From assembly GCA_002747515.1 (NCBI GenBank), contig PDPP01000022.1, positions 1 to 56,440 of the forward strand: 56,440 nucleotides of DNA, written 5' to 3'. This document shows, piece after piece, positions 18,192 to 28,154 of the stretch (its first letter is position 1; each line of letters begins with the position of its first letter). Position numbers and translations under genes: made by a program. Source of the stretch: Candidatus Moraniibacteriota bacterium (GTDB taxonomy: Bacteria > Patescibacteriota > Minisyncoccia > Moranbacterales > GCA-2747515). The notes beneath the pieces are model-generated. The model searched no databases, had not been told where the DNA came from, and was given only the letters and a program-made list of their open reading frames with translations.

Positions 18192-21100
18192 TCACTCCGT
18201 ACTTCCAGAGATAAAATGCCATACAAGGCTCATCACACTTTCCCCCGTCTTCGCCAAATGCATTTCTTGTGTATTGTACCCAAAGTCTGCTTTAGTATGA
18301 TGATCGTTGGTACCGAGTTTTACAGTCGCTTTGTTGTTCATTTTGCCTTGTGGGTCGTATGTTTGGACATACTTTCTGATGTCTTCTTCTTTGACTTTTA
18401 CTTTATATTTGCCTTTAGGGAGATTGTCGAAAAGGTATTTGCCTTTTTTGTTTGTTTCTGTACGCCAGACATAATCATCACTGGTGCCGAATTTTTTGTC
18501 TGGTCCTGCCCATGTGAGCTTGACACGGATGTCTTTTAGTCCCGGTTCATCTTTGTCTTGTTTACCGTCGCTGTTTTTGTCGTGCCAAATGTAGTTACCG
18601 ATGGAGGAATTGCCTTCCGCTTCCGCACGCTTTTCCCATCGTGTCGGATCGTTTTCCGCTGCCGTGCCAGGATCATTAGACAAAACAGGTGTCTGATCAC
18701 GTAAGATGTCATCGCCAAACTCCCCGTTGCCATCTGCGTCCCAATATGCTTGTGCTTGATTTTGTACTTCATCAAAACCTTCTAACACTGTTGTGCGATA
18801 TGTGAGTACGACTTCATTGAGTGCATTTTCTTCAGTAGTCGCTCCCATGTCTGGCGCGATAATTCCTTCCCATCGTACACGATTTTCTGCAACATCATAT
18901 GTACATACTGTCGTCACAGATGCGCCACGCGCCTCACACGTAAATGACCCGGCAACATACGTTGTGCCAGCCGGCACATCATCGAGCACTTGCATGCTCG
19001 TTGCCGCCATATTTCCATCATTAATCCATACCATCGCCCATGCGATTTCATTTTCTCCCGTTTCACTGACAATTTTATCTGCATGTGGCGGATCAAAGAT
19101 GTTTGCATACAATGCATAGAATCCTGCATCATTTGTGCGATTGTCTGTCCCAGAAACAGCAATAATCGTATCCGTCGTATATGTTACCGGATCAACATCA
19201 CTGTCCAGTGCATCATCGCTACCGGCGTCTTTATCTGTTGCTTCATATGTGCCACCGGATGGTGCCGTCATCCTTATCTGATATGCACCGGGTGCGAGAT
19301 TTTCAAAAAGATAATTGCCATTTGCATCTGTTGTTATTGTATATGGTGTACCGAGATTAAGTGGATCATCCACCGGTGTACCGGTGCCGTCAAGCAATTC
19401 CACTGTCGCACCCGACAAACGTGGTTCCCACGGCGCACGTATGCCGTTGCGTTCATCATCGCGCCACACAGTACCACCGAGACGCACTTTCTGATACAAA
19501 CCACCGTCACAATCCGTAATAGTATCACCGGAAGACAACGTTATCACATCTGTTATACCGGTCGATACATCCATATCAGAATCTTGTGTATCATCTCCAC
19601 CGACATCTTGTGGTGAAAATGCATGATCATGTGGCAACACAGTCGCGACGCGATACGACCCGGGCAAAAGATCTTTGAAAAGATAATTTCCATCACTATC
19701 GGTTGTCACGACATATGGCGTACCGGGATTGAGCGGATCATCAACAGGATTACCGGCATCATCAAGCAAATTCAGTGTGACATTGGCAATACCGTTTTCA
19801 TCAGAATCTTGCACACCGTCACCATCAGTGTCATCCCATATGCGACCTCCCAATACCGTAGTAATATACATACCGGCATCTATAAATGTTTTATGCTCCC
19901 CTGCCACAAGTGAAATAGTGTCAGTGCGCCCCGTTGTGATATTTACATCAGAATCAGTTGTATCATCACCACCAATATCTTTTGGTGAAAAATTGCGGTC
20001 AGTTGGTGCATCAAATTCCACCTGATAATCGCCTGCCAATAAACCATCGAATGTATAGTCTCCGTTTGCGTCAGTCACTACAACATATGACGTGCCAGAG
20101 TTATCCGGATTATCAACAGGATTCCCACTACCATCCAAAAGATGTACAACCGCATTAGCAATACCGGTTTCACCGACGTCTTGTACACCGTCTCCATCAG
20201 TATCGTCCCACATGCGACCGGACAATTGTGCCGTTATAAAACCGGCATCTATACTATTATCTGTTGTATCATGTCCCAAAGTAATGATATCTGTCATGAA
20301 ATTTGTTGCATCAACATCTGAATCAATCGTATCATCACCGCCGGCATCTTGTGTTGTCACAGCATATGCGCCACCCGTATCAAAATGGACGCGATAGTCT
20401 CCTGCAGACAAATTTATAAATGCATAATTTCCGTGCACATCAGTTGTCACGGTGTATGGCGTACCAGGGTTGAGCGGATCATCCACCGGATTACCAGCGC
20501 TGTCACGCAAAGACACTGTGATGCCGGCAATCCCTTCTTCATCAACATCTTGCACACCATCTTGATCACGATCATGCCACACAAAATCACCAATACCTGT
20601 TGAGGCAACAAGGACATTTACACTATCATTGTCTGTGTATATACGTCCATGTGGATTTCCTGCTGTTTGAGATGAGCCACTAAATGTAGTAGCATTTGTC
20701 AGATTAGAACCCATTACTACAGTATTTTCCACAATAGCACGATAAGTAATTGTCATTGACTCTCCACCTTCCAAAATAGTTGAAGATAAACCTGAATGAA
20801 AATCAATCGTCATCGGATTTGCTCCAAAGTTTGATACAAAATCTGTTCCTTCTGTTAGTGCGCCTTGCGACGAATGCATAACTGAAAGTAGCGTTGGACT
20901 CGTTGGTGCATCAAACAGTTCATCTGGCAATGTATCCGTCCATTGCACATTTTGTAAAGGCGCTGTTCCATCATTATCAATTGTCACAGTATATTCCAAC
21001 GTATCACCAATACCGGCAATAGTTTCATCAACAGTTTTGGTAATGCGCGAAAATGGCTCTGTAACGGTCACATCCACAAAGTCAGTGGTAACCGTATTAA

Positions 21101-24100
21101 GTGGACCACCATCCGAAGAACTCCATTGATTTTGCGCATTATTTGTCAATACATCTTGTGCATCACCATCTACACTGATCGGCAACCCATCCAGTAGTGT
21201 TGCGTCAAAAAACGCATCGTCTACACGCACTTGTATTGTGAGAATAACTTGTGGTATCGGATTATACGACACATCTCCGACATCCCACACAACTGTCGTT
21301 GTACCATTTGGATTTGCTGTTGTTGTCACTGTGCCGATGTTATTTGGTGTCGTAGTCACACCAAGAACCGTTAAACCATCAGGAATAGTATCATTAATAT
21401 CAGCATCATAAAGCGTGGTGTTTTGCGGAATATTTACCGTAATCGTATAGTCGAATTCATCTCCGATTGTGGCCGTGTTACTACCGATTGATGTATCTTT
21501 TGTAATTGTTGGCGATGCCGTTGTGACACTGTCGGTTGCACTGTCCGCATCATCTTCTAGTATTTCCGTATCATCATACTGACGCTCGTCCGCATTGCTA
21601 CCATCCATACTGGAATAATCAGCATCAACACTGTTTTGCATCGTTGCACCCGCACCGATGAGCGGATCAACATCCACTGTGTACACCAACACCAATCGCT
21701 CCCCCGGCGCAAGATCAGTCGCGTTACTGTTATATTCTAGAGTAAAGCCATTGGCTGTTTGAGTAAAAGTATAATCACTTGCATCATTTAGTGTGGTTGC
21801 CGTATTGGAAGCGGTGTAATGTGTAAACGATGTAATTTGCGGATTAATTAACCCTGCTTCCATCACATCTGTAAAATCAATACCTCCGTCATATTCATAC
21901 GCAGTTCCATTACCGTCATTGGTTATCTCAACTGTCGCAGTAATTTGATCGCCTCCAGCGACATTTGCAACATCAAAATTCTTTGTTGTTGTAATGTGTG
22001 GCTGTGCCACATTAATATTTGCACTATCATTTGCTGACTGCGACTCATTACCATCGTTCCAATTCAAAGTTGCTGTGTTATTGATCGTGTGATTAGTCAC
22101 TGTTGGATCCCATATCCAATTATTCGCATCATCCAATCCAGTCACCACACAATCATATCTCACATGAAATACGTAATCCGTATCTCCAGTTGGTGACGCA
22201 CTGTCTGCATTATCAATGTTGCCATTAAAAGCAAAATCGATCGTTGTACCCGGATTTGGTTGGCTGTTGTTTATCGTCGGTGTTGCTGAAAGTTGTGCAG
22301 TTGTTTCCGGATTGCCAGAAACATCTGTCAGTACAACTGAGCTCATATCACATTGCACGCCATCAGTAGCAATCACATCTTGCATGGTTGGTGTATATAA
22401 CACCGTCTCTGCCGGCACTGACACTTCTAATTGATATTGCACAGTATCCCCAATCTGCACAGAACCTGTTGTGGGCGAAATAATCGTTTTTTCAAAAATT
22501 GCTTTTGAGATATTTACAGTTGCCGTTGCCGTATCATCAGTGTAACCACTTTCTGCCGGTGAATCATCATAAACACGTCGTGGAATGGTGGTGTTACTTG
22601 AAGATGTCCAGTCTGCATCAGCCGTGTTGGACACCGCTGCACCCGATCCGATATCTGTATTTGTTACTGCTGTATATTGGATAGTAAGCGATTCTCCCGG
22701 CGCTAAAACCGTCGGGCTAGTCCCCGCCGCAAAATCAATTGTCAATGGATTGGTTGCAAAGTTTTCCACAAAACCGGTTCCGGAAGCCAATGCACCCAGC
22801 ACAGAATGCTCCACTGAAACTAATGTCGGATTAGACAACTCCGTTGGAAAAACATCGGCAAATGACACATCATACGCTGTAGACTGCCCATCGTTGGTGA
22901 TTTCTATTTGGTACGCAACAGTAGAACCGGTAGTGTATGGGCCAGTGGATGTAATCGTCTTTTGCGTGTTAAGTAGCGGTTGATCCACGTCAGTAGCTAC
23001 TGCACTACTTTCCGCATGTGCATTGGTAGTGCGCGCCGCTGCCGGATAATTAGCAAAATCAAGATGTCCTGTATCTGATAATTGATCGGTAGTTGTTGGC
23101 ACAAAAAACTCCCAGCTCGTGCCATCATCCTCCAGACCAGTATACGTCACATCAAAATCCAGCCGAAAAACATAATCAGTGGCTTGTCCGCGGTTATCAA
23201 TTGGTTGCGCCAAGTCCCAACGGAAAACGGTGTTATTGGATCCGGTCGTATCAGTTGTCGGCACAGCAGACGTGGCGAAAGACGCGCCCGTTACCGGTGC
23301 GCCTGACACATCGGTTAAAGTGGCATTGCCGGTTGACACCACACCATCTTGTGCAAAAACATCCCTGATTGTCGGCCAATATATAATTTGCCCTTGTGGC
23401 ACAGTTACTTCAATACTATATGATGTGGTTTCACCAACAGTAATCGGTGTTGCCGGACCGAACTTACTCATCGTAGGAACTGGTAAACCGATTGTTGCAT
23501 CATCCGTATTATCATCGGCAACATCTGCCGTACCGGTGGTGGTGCGACCAGTTCCATCGGCCCGCGTGTTATATGACACTGTTGCAATATTGGCAAACTG
23601 CCGTCCCGCACCGGCATCATTATCCACTATTGTACTGTATGCAATAGTGATTATTTCTCCGGCATTAAGATTTGTATTCACAACACCATCATGAAAATCA
23701 ATATCAAATGCCCGTGTTGCCGTATCCCATAAAACCGTATAATCCGTGCCTTGTGTAAGTACATTTCCTTCAAGCGAAACAGATGTAACCGTTGGCGCAG
23801 TGTCATCCATGTATTCCGCAACAGTATCATGAAACAACACATCTCGTGCCATACCCGTACCGGTATTTTCAATTGTCACAGTATATGCCACCGTATCCCC
23901 CGGCGTAAGCAACGTATTTCCCGTCACATTTTTCTCCAACACAAGCTTTGGATCAGTATAGTGAATCTTTACACTGTCACGATCAGAATAGGCATCTCCA
24001 TTTGTATTAATTCCGGTCATTTTCCACACATTATTGACTTCGCGCCCATCAAAAAACTCCGCATTATCAACAATATCCACCGTAAACTCCGCCTGCCACC

Positions 24101-25895
24101 ATCCACCACTACTAATATCACCAAGATTCCACTCTACACCATTCAAACTACCGATTGTTTGTGTTACTGGCGAATCATTATATGCAGAGCTCGGATCCAA
24201 AAAATCTGAAGCATTTGAGTAAGTCATAGTCGCATCATTGTTGTATGCCGTGCCTTTTGGTAACCAGTCCGTGACAACAATATCACCGAGATTTACATTA
24301 CCCAGCGTTGGTGTTGCACCATCAGTTGTGTTAAATCGCACACGAAATTTTAATGTGTCTCCGACCACAGCATCTACCTCTTTCTCCCATGTACCGGGAT
24401 TTGCTGGATCCTCCACTTCTTTTGTAATCAATGGAGTCGTCATGCCAAACTCTGCTGTCGATTCAGAATTTGTGACATCATTTGGACGACTTGTATCAAC
24501 AATATCATCCCATTCCCCGTGTGAATACACATTGTTTGTCATATTGTCTGCCGCAACAATCGTATCACCACCATTCCATTGATTGTTCACATCTGCAGAA
24601 AAAGTAATTGTCATATCAGCACTATGGTTCATACCATTGAGCACACTAGAATTCCAATAAATATCTGCTGTACCATTTGCATTGCTTATGTACGAACTTT
24701 CTGCCGGACTTGCATCATTATTAAATGTTTGTCCATCCGGCAACAGATCATGAATTGTAATTGATGCCGTATTATCATCCACATCATCATCCAAAATATC
24801 GTAGTACTCAGATGCTGCATATGTAATCGTATAATTAATCGTATCTCCATTACCACCATGTGTGATACTTTGACTCTTTTCCACTGTGGCATACGCCGCA
24901 ACAACCGGTGTATCTCTACTCTGCATATCAATCGCATCACCCTGATATTCTGCGTCCAACTCCACATGATTCACAAAACCAGTTTTATCGGGAATAGGTG
25001 TCCCAAGAGTCGTCGGATCAGTGAAGTCATTATGCACACGATTTGTTCCCCCGTTATCTGTCCCATAATAATCATAGCGAATACCGGCATCAAACACGAT
25101 TGTTTCGTTGACACCCGGTGTCATCGTTGATAAATCACACACGATTGTCGTAATACCTGTATCAGGATCCCGTGTTTCTGTGCAACTATGCCCTGACTTT
25201 ACTCCCAAAAATTCAATACCATCGGGCAACGTGTCTGTCACAATCACACTATCCGTATCATTGACATAATTGTTTTGCACTTCAATTGCATATTGATACA
25301 CACGATCAACCGTACCCGTTGCCTGTTCCACGTGAGTACTTTGCAACGTACTTTTGCGCATCAGTGCAATCGGCAAGACATCAGAAGTATCCGATGCACT
25401 ATCTGTCACACTTGTCCCAGTTCCATCAGGAAATTCATTTAATTCTGCAGTAAGGTCAAACGTAATATCATCCATCGCTTCCCATGTCGCATCCCCAGAC
25501 AAATCAACAGTAAGTGTAAATGTATATTCTTCATTTTGTGCTAGATCTCGCACATTTACAAACTCAATTGTTGTTTCACCAGTACTTTCATCTGTCACAA
25601 TACTTGATGGAATAATGCCAGTATTTTCATCCTCTGCACTAGAAAAAGAAACAATTCCTTCTGGATCTGTACGATCACTATCAAAAACCGCGTGAAAACT
25701 CAGATTATATCCTTTGTCAGTCGCATCGGTATTACGCACAGTCACTGTATATTGTGCTTGCCCGCCGAGTAAAACCATTTGTGGCGACACACTGACATCC
25801 AAAATAGGTTGTGCCCACACATGTTGTGCACATAAAAAGAAAAAAATACTAAAAAAAAGAAAAGAAATTTTTTTTCGAAGGAATGCAGAAGACAT
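18192..25895 (-). CDS. Giant surface protein (2567 aa): many DUF11-type repeats, four SdrD_B-like domains, C-terminal LAKTG module
   Basis: Signal peptide 'FLFFSIFFFLCAQHVWA'; repeated 'ITNDGxGTAYDV' DUF11-type units; 'GIGDFVWHDRDQDGVQDVDEEGIAGITVSLRD'-type SdrD_B repeats; ends 'LAKTGESVMSLVWHFISGSTE'. Confidence 0.9.
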   Translation of the reverse strand: MSSAFLRKKISFLFFSIFFFLCAQHVWAQPILDVSVSPQMVLLGGQAQYTVTVRNTDATDKGYNLSFHAVFDSDRTDPEGIVSFSSAEDENTGIIPSSIVTDESTGETTIEFVNVRDLAQNEEYTFTLTVDLSGDATWEAMDDITFDLTAELNEFPDGTGTSVTDSASDTSDVLPIALMRKSTLQSTHVEQATGTVDRVYQYAIEVQNNYVNDTDSVIVTDTLPDGIEFLGVKSGHSCTETRDPDTGITTIVCDLSTMTPGVNETIVFDAGIRYDYYGTDNGGTNRVHNDFTDPTTLGTPIPDKTGFVNHVELDAEYQGDAIDMQSRDTPVVAAYATVEKSQSITHGGNGDTINYTITYAASEYYDILDDDVDDNTASITIHDLLPDGQTFNNDASPAESSYISNANGTADIYWNSSVLNGMNHSADMTITFSADVNNQWNGGDTIVAADNMTNNVYSHGEWDDIVDTSRPNDVTNSESTAEFGMTTPLITKEVEDPANPGTWEKEVDAVVGDTLKFRVRFNTTDGATPTLGNVNLGDIVVTDWLPKGTAYNNDATMTYSNASDFLDPSSAYNDSPVTQTIGSLNGVEWNLGDISSGGWWQAEFTVDIVDNAEFFDGREVNNVWKMTGINTNGDAYSDRDSVKIHYTDPKLVLEKNVTGNTLLTPGDTVAYTVTIENTGTGMARDVLFHDTVAEYMDDTAPTVTSVSLEGNVLTQGTDYTVLWDTATRAFDIDFHDGVVNTNLNAGEIITIAYSTIVDNDAGAGRQFANIATVSYNTRADGTGRTTTGTADVADDNTDDATIGLPVPTMSKFGPATPITVGETTSYSIEVTVPQGQIIYWPTIRDVFAQDGVVSTGNATLTDVSGAPVTGASFATSAVPTTDTTGSNNTVFRWDLAQPIDNRGQATDYVFRLDFDVTYTGLEDDGTSWEFFVPTTTDQLSDTGHLDFANYPAAARTTNAHAESSAVATDVDQPLLNTQKTITSTGPYTTGSTVAYQIEITNDGQSTAYDVSFADVFPTELSNPTLVSVEHSVLGALASGTGFVENFATNPLTIDFAAGTSPTVLAPGESLTIQYTAVTNTDIGSGAAVSNTADADWTSSSNTTIPRRVYDDSPAESGYTDDTATATVNISKAIFEKTIISPTTGSVQIGDTVQYQLEVSVPAETVLYTPTMQDVIATDGVQCDMSSVVLTDVSGNPETTAQLSATPTINNSQPNPGTTIDFAFNGNIDNADSASPTGDTDYVFHVRYDCVVTGLDDANNWIWDPTVTNHTINNTATLNWNDGNESQSANDSANINVAQPHITTTKNFDVANVAGGDQITATVEITNDGNGTAYEYDGGIDFTDVMEAGLINPQITSFTHYTASNTATTLNDASDYTFTQTANGFTLEYNSNATDLAPGERLVLVYTVDVDPLIGAGATMQNSVDADYSSMDGSNADERQYDDTEILEDDADSATDSVTTASPTITKDTSIGSNTATIGDEFDYTITVNIPQNTTLYDADINDTIPDGLTVLGVTTTPNNIGTVTTTANPNGTTTVVWDVGDVSYNPIPQVILTIQVRVDDAFFDATLLDGLPISVDGDAQDVLTNNAQNQWSSSDGGPLNTVTTDFVDVTVTEPFSRITKTVDETIAGIGDTLEYTVTIDNDGTAPLQNVQWTDTLPDELFDAPTSPTLLSVMHSSQGALTEGTDFVSNFGANPMTIDFHSGLSSTILEGGESMTITYRAIVENTVVMGSNLTNATTFSGSSQTAGNPHGRIYTDNDSVNVLVASTGIGDFVWHDRDQDGVQDVDEEGIAGITVSLRDSAGNPVDDPLNPGTPYTVTTDVHGNYAFINLSAGDYRVHFDTGGAYAVTTQDAGGDDTIDSDVDATNFMTDIITLGHDTTDNSIDAGFITAQLSGRMWDDTDGDGVQDVGETGIANAVVHLLDGSGNPVDNPDNSGTSYVVVTDANGDYTFDGLLAGDYQVEFDAPTDRNFSPKDIGGDDTTDSDVNITTGRTDTISLVAGEHKTFIDAGMYITTVLGGRIWDDTDGDGVQDSDENGIANVTLNLLDDAGNPVDDPLNPGTPYVVTTDSDGNYLFKDLLPGSYRVATVLPHDHAFSPQDVGGDDTQDSDMDVSTGITDVITLSSGDTITDCDGGLYQKVRLGGTVWRDDERNGIRAPWEPRLSGATVELLDGTGTPVDDPLNLGTPYTITTDANGNYLFENLAPGAYQIRMTAPSGGTYEATDKDAGSDDALDSDVDPVTYTTDTIIAVSGTDNRTNDAGFYALYANIFDPPHADKIVSETGENEIAWAMVWINDGNMAATSMQVLDDVPAGTTYVAGSFTCEARGASVTTVCTYDVAENRVRWEGIIAPDMGATTEENALNEVVLTYRTTVLEGFDEVQNQAQAYWDADGNGEFGDDILRDQTPVLSNDPGTAAENDPTRWEKRAEAEGNSSIGNYIWHDKNSDGKQDKDEPGLKDIRVKLTWAGPDKKFGTSDDYVWRTETNKKGKYLFDNLPKGKYKVKVKEEDIRKYVQTYDPQGKMNNKATVKLGTNDHHTKADFGYNTQEMHLAKTGESVMSLVWHFISGSTE

Positions 25896-25932
25896 GTTGT
25901 GTATTTGTTACATATTACTTTTATATAAGTAC

Positions 25933-26373
25933 TTACATGATAACATATTTTTGTGCATCACTCCACCAACCTTTTAGTAAAGGTGCATTCTGCAGATCAA
26001 CAATTTGTACACCACCAAAATCACGATCAATTTGTAATCGTGCTGTATTAATTAAGCCTTGCATAATATATTTTTGTTTCTCTTCTTCGATTTCATTCCA
26101 CTTATCAACATTTTCAATATATATAATCATCCATTGTTTTTCTTCTTCCTGATAGTCTCGTGTTTCTATCATCGTTGTATGATCAATATTCTCTTCAGAA
26201 AGCACATGCTGTGTAATCCCTTGCACATTTTTCTTCTGCTGCTCTGCCTTTTTCTTTTCATCCCCCATAATTGATTGATTTTCTTCTTTTTGCTGGCTCA
26301 AAAAATATAATCCACTAAAAACAATGCCTACTAAAACACTACTCCCTATAATTATTTTTATATATTTTTGCAT
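25933..26373 (-). CDS. Hypothetical membrane-anchored secreted protein
   Basis: 146 aa; N-terminal TM 'YIKIIIGSSVLVGIVFSGLYFL' then charged domain. Confidence 0.65.
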   Translation of the reverse strand: MQKYIKIIIGSSVLVGIVFSGLYFLSQQKEENQSIMGDEKKKAEQQKKNVQGITQHVLSEENIDHTTMIETRDYQEEEKQWMIIYIENVDKWNEIEEEKQKYIMQGLINTARLQIDRDFGGVQIVDLQNAPLLKGWWSDAQKYVIM

Positions 26374-26432
26374 AATGCATTCGTCATATTCTTATTTTTT
26401 TATTATACTATACAATACTAAATAAAAAATAT

Positions 26433-28109
26433 ATGGAAAAAAACATATTCGAAAATATTTCACCAAAAAATGAGCAAATTCCTGCAAAAAAACAATCCTC
26501 TCAAAAAGGCATGACACGTCGTGACCTTTTAATTGGTGCAGGCGCATCATTAGCAACGCTCGCTGTTGGAAAAAAAATCATAAATATCGCAGAGGATATG
26601 CACAATGATGCTCTTTTAGATAAAAAACTACAAGAAATTGAAAAACACATTGCAGAACGTGATTTATCAAAAACAACACATGAACAGTCACAAATTACAT
26701 ACAAAGAAAAAGAAATTATTGGTAAAACATTTATCGAACAAATTCGTACATCAGATACAGTAATATTAGATAATGCTACACGCAAAGCAATTTACACACA
26801 TTGGCATGAAGAATATACAAATCATGACAAAAAATTACGAGATGGTCTTAATCGTATGCAACCATGGATTGCTGAAATAAAAGAAGTATTTCGCACATAC
26901 GATATCCCAGAAGAATTTATCTATCTTGCAATTGCAGAGTCTCACTTTGATATTAAGGCAGTTTCATCAAAAGGAGCCATTGGACCCTATCAAATTACAG
27001 AAAAAACGGCACGATTACCACAATACAATCTTACAGTAAACAGTTGGTGCGATGAACGCCTTGACCCAATTAAAAGTGCAGAATTATGTGCAAAGCATCT
27101 TCGAGATAGCTATGTGCAATTTGGTAATGATTGGAATATGGCACTTATGGATTATAATGGCAAACTTACAAACATATATCGAAAACACCTTCTCAAAAAA
27201 GAGGAAACTGTACAAATTCGTGTTCGTCCTACAAAACATTCTATGCAAAAAGGTGAAACATTATCTTCAATTGCAAAACAGTATAATACATCAGTCAAAC
27301 TCCTCAAGCGTGCAAATAAATTATCAGATAATATGGTACGCACACTACAGATTGGTCAAAAATTATATATTCCGCAAGAACGAGAAGAAATCACCTTTGA
27401 AAAATTCAATACATGGCTTGAAGAACAAATTAATAAAGCGATTGCGGAAGAAGAAAAGCAACCTGATTACACCGTCAAGGAAAAAGATACTCTCAGCAAA
27501 ATTGCATCGCAAACCAATACCACTATAAAAAAACTTAAAGAAATCAATCATCTCACAAGTGATGTTATTCACCCTGGTATGAACTTAATCATTCCAAAAC
27601 AAGTTGAAAAAAAGAGAGATGCTATATTAAAAACTCTCACTAACTTCAAAGAAAACATTAATTATCCTGGAAAATTTTATGCAATACGAGATGTTATTTT
27701 TGAAAAAAAACTTGACAATACAATGCGCATGCAAGAAAAAACATATAAATACATTGATATACCAAAAATTAATTCAACACACTTAGAATATACTATTCAA
27801 AAAAATGATGGAATAGATAAAATTGCTCAAACACTACACAAACAACTCACACGATCTTATAAATCATTTAAACAAAGTGTTACATACATAAAAAAAGAAA
27901 TCATACAACAAAATAACATTACAAATCCAAACAAAATCATATCTGGTAAAAAAATTACAATTGATATTCCAATACAACAACCCACAACACTCCTTCACAT
28001 TGCCAAAAAATATAACATTAACATTACCCGCCTACACAAACTCAATCCTGCTATACGCTCACTCAATGCACCTATCTCACATAATACAAAAATTCGTATA
28101 CCAAAATAA
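26433..28109 (+). CDS. Lytic transglycosylase (SLT domain) with LysM repeats and Tat-like signal
   Basis: 'MTRRDLLIGAGASLATLAVG'; 'YLAIAESHFDIKAVSSKGAIGPYQITEKTA' SLT; LysM 'HSMQKGETLSSIAKQYNTSVKLLKRANKL' and further LysM-like units. Confidence 0.9.
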   Translation: MEKNIFENISPKNEQIPAKKQSSQKGMTRRDLLIGAGASLATLAVGKKIINIAEDMHNDALLDKKLQEIEKHIAERDLSKTTHEQSQITYKEKEIIGKTFIEQIRTSDTVILDNATRKAIYTHWHEEYTNHDKKLRDGLNRMQPWIAEIKEVFRTYDIPEEFIYLAIAESHFDIKAVSSKGAIGPYQITEKTARLPQYNLTVNSWCDERLDPIKSAELCAKHLRDSYVQFGNDWNMALMDYNGKLTNIYRKHLLKKEETVQIRVRPTKHSMQKGETLSSIAKQYNTSVKLLKRANKLSDNMVRTLQIGQKLYIPQEREEITFEKFNTWLEEQINKAIAEEEKQPDYTVKEKDTLSKIASQTNTTIKKLKEINHLTSDVIHPGMNLIIPKQVEKKRDAILKTLTNFKENINYPGKFYAIRDVIFEKKLDNTMRMQEKTYKYIDIPKINSTHLEYTIQKNDGIDKIAQTLHKQLTRSYKSFKQSVTYIKKEIIQQNNITNPNKIISGKKITIDIPIQQPTTLLHIAKKYNINITRLHKLNPAIRSLNAPISHNTKIRIPK

Positions 28110-28110
28110 T

Positions 28111-28141
28111 AAAAACGCATCATGTTACATGATGCGTTTTT
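28111..28141. terminator. Bidirectional terminator between convergent genes
   Basis: AAAACGCATCATG-TTA-CATGATGCGTTTT. Confidence 0.85.
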
Positions 28142-28154
28142 ACTTTGATGTAAA

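Noticed and set aside
18793-25977. Many + strand ORFs (60-208 aa) opposite the giant surface gene, e.g. 18990..19616 and 22585..22983
   Set aside because: Shadow ORFs antisense to a strongly supported domain-rich CDS; no recognisable domains, SDs or promoters.
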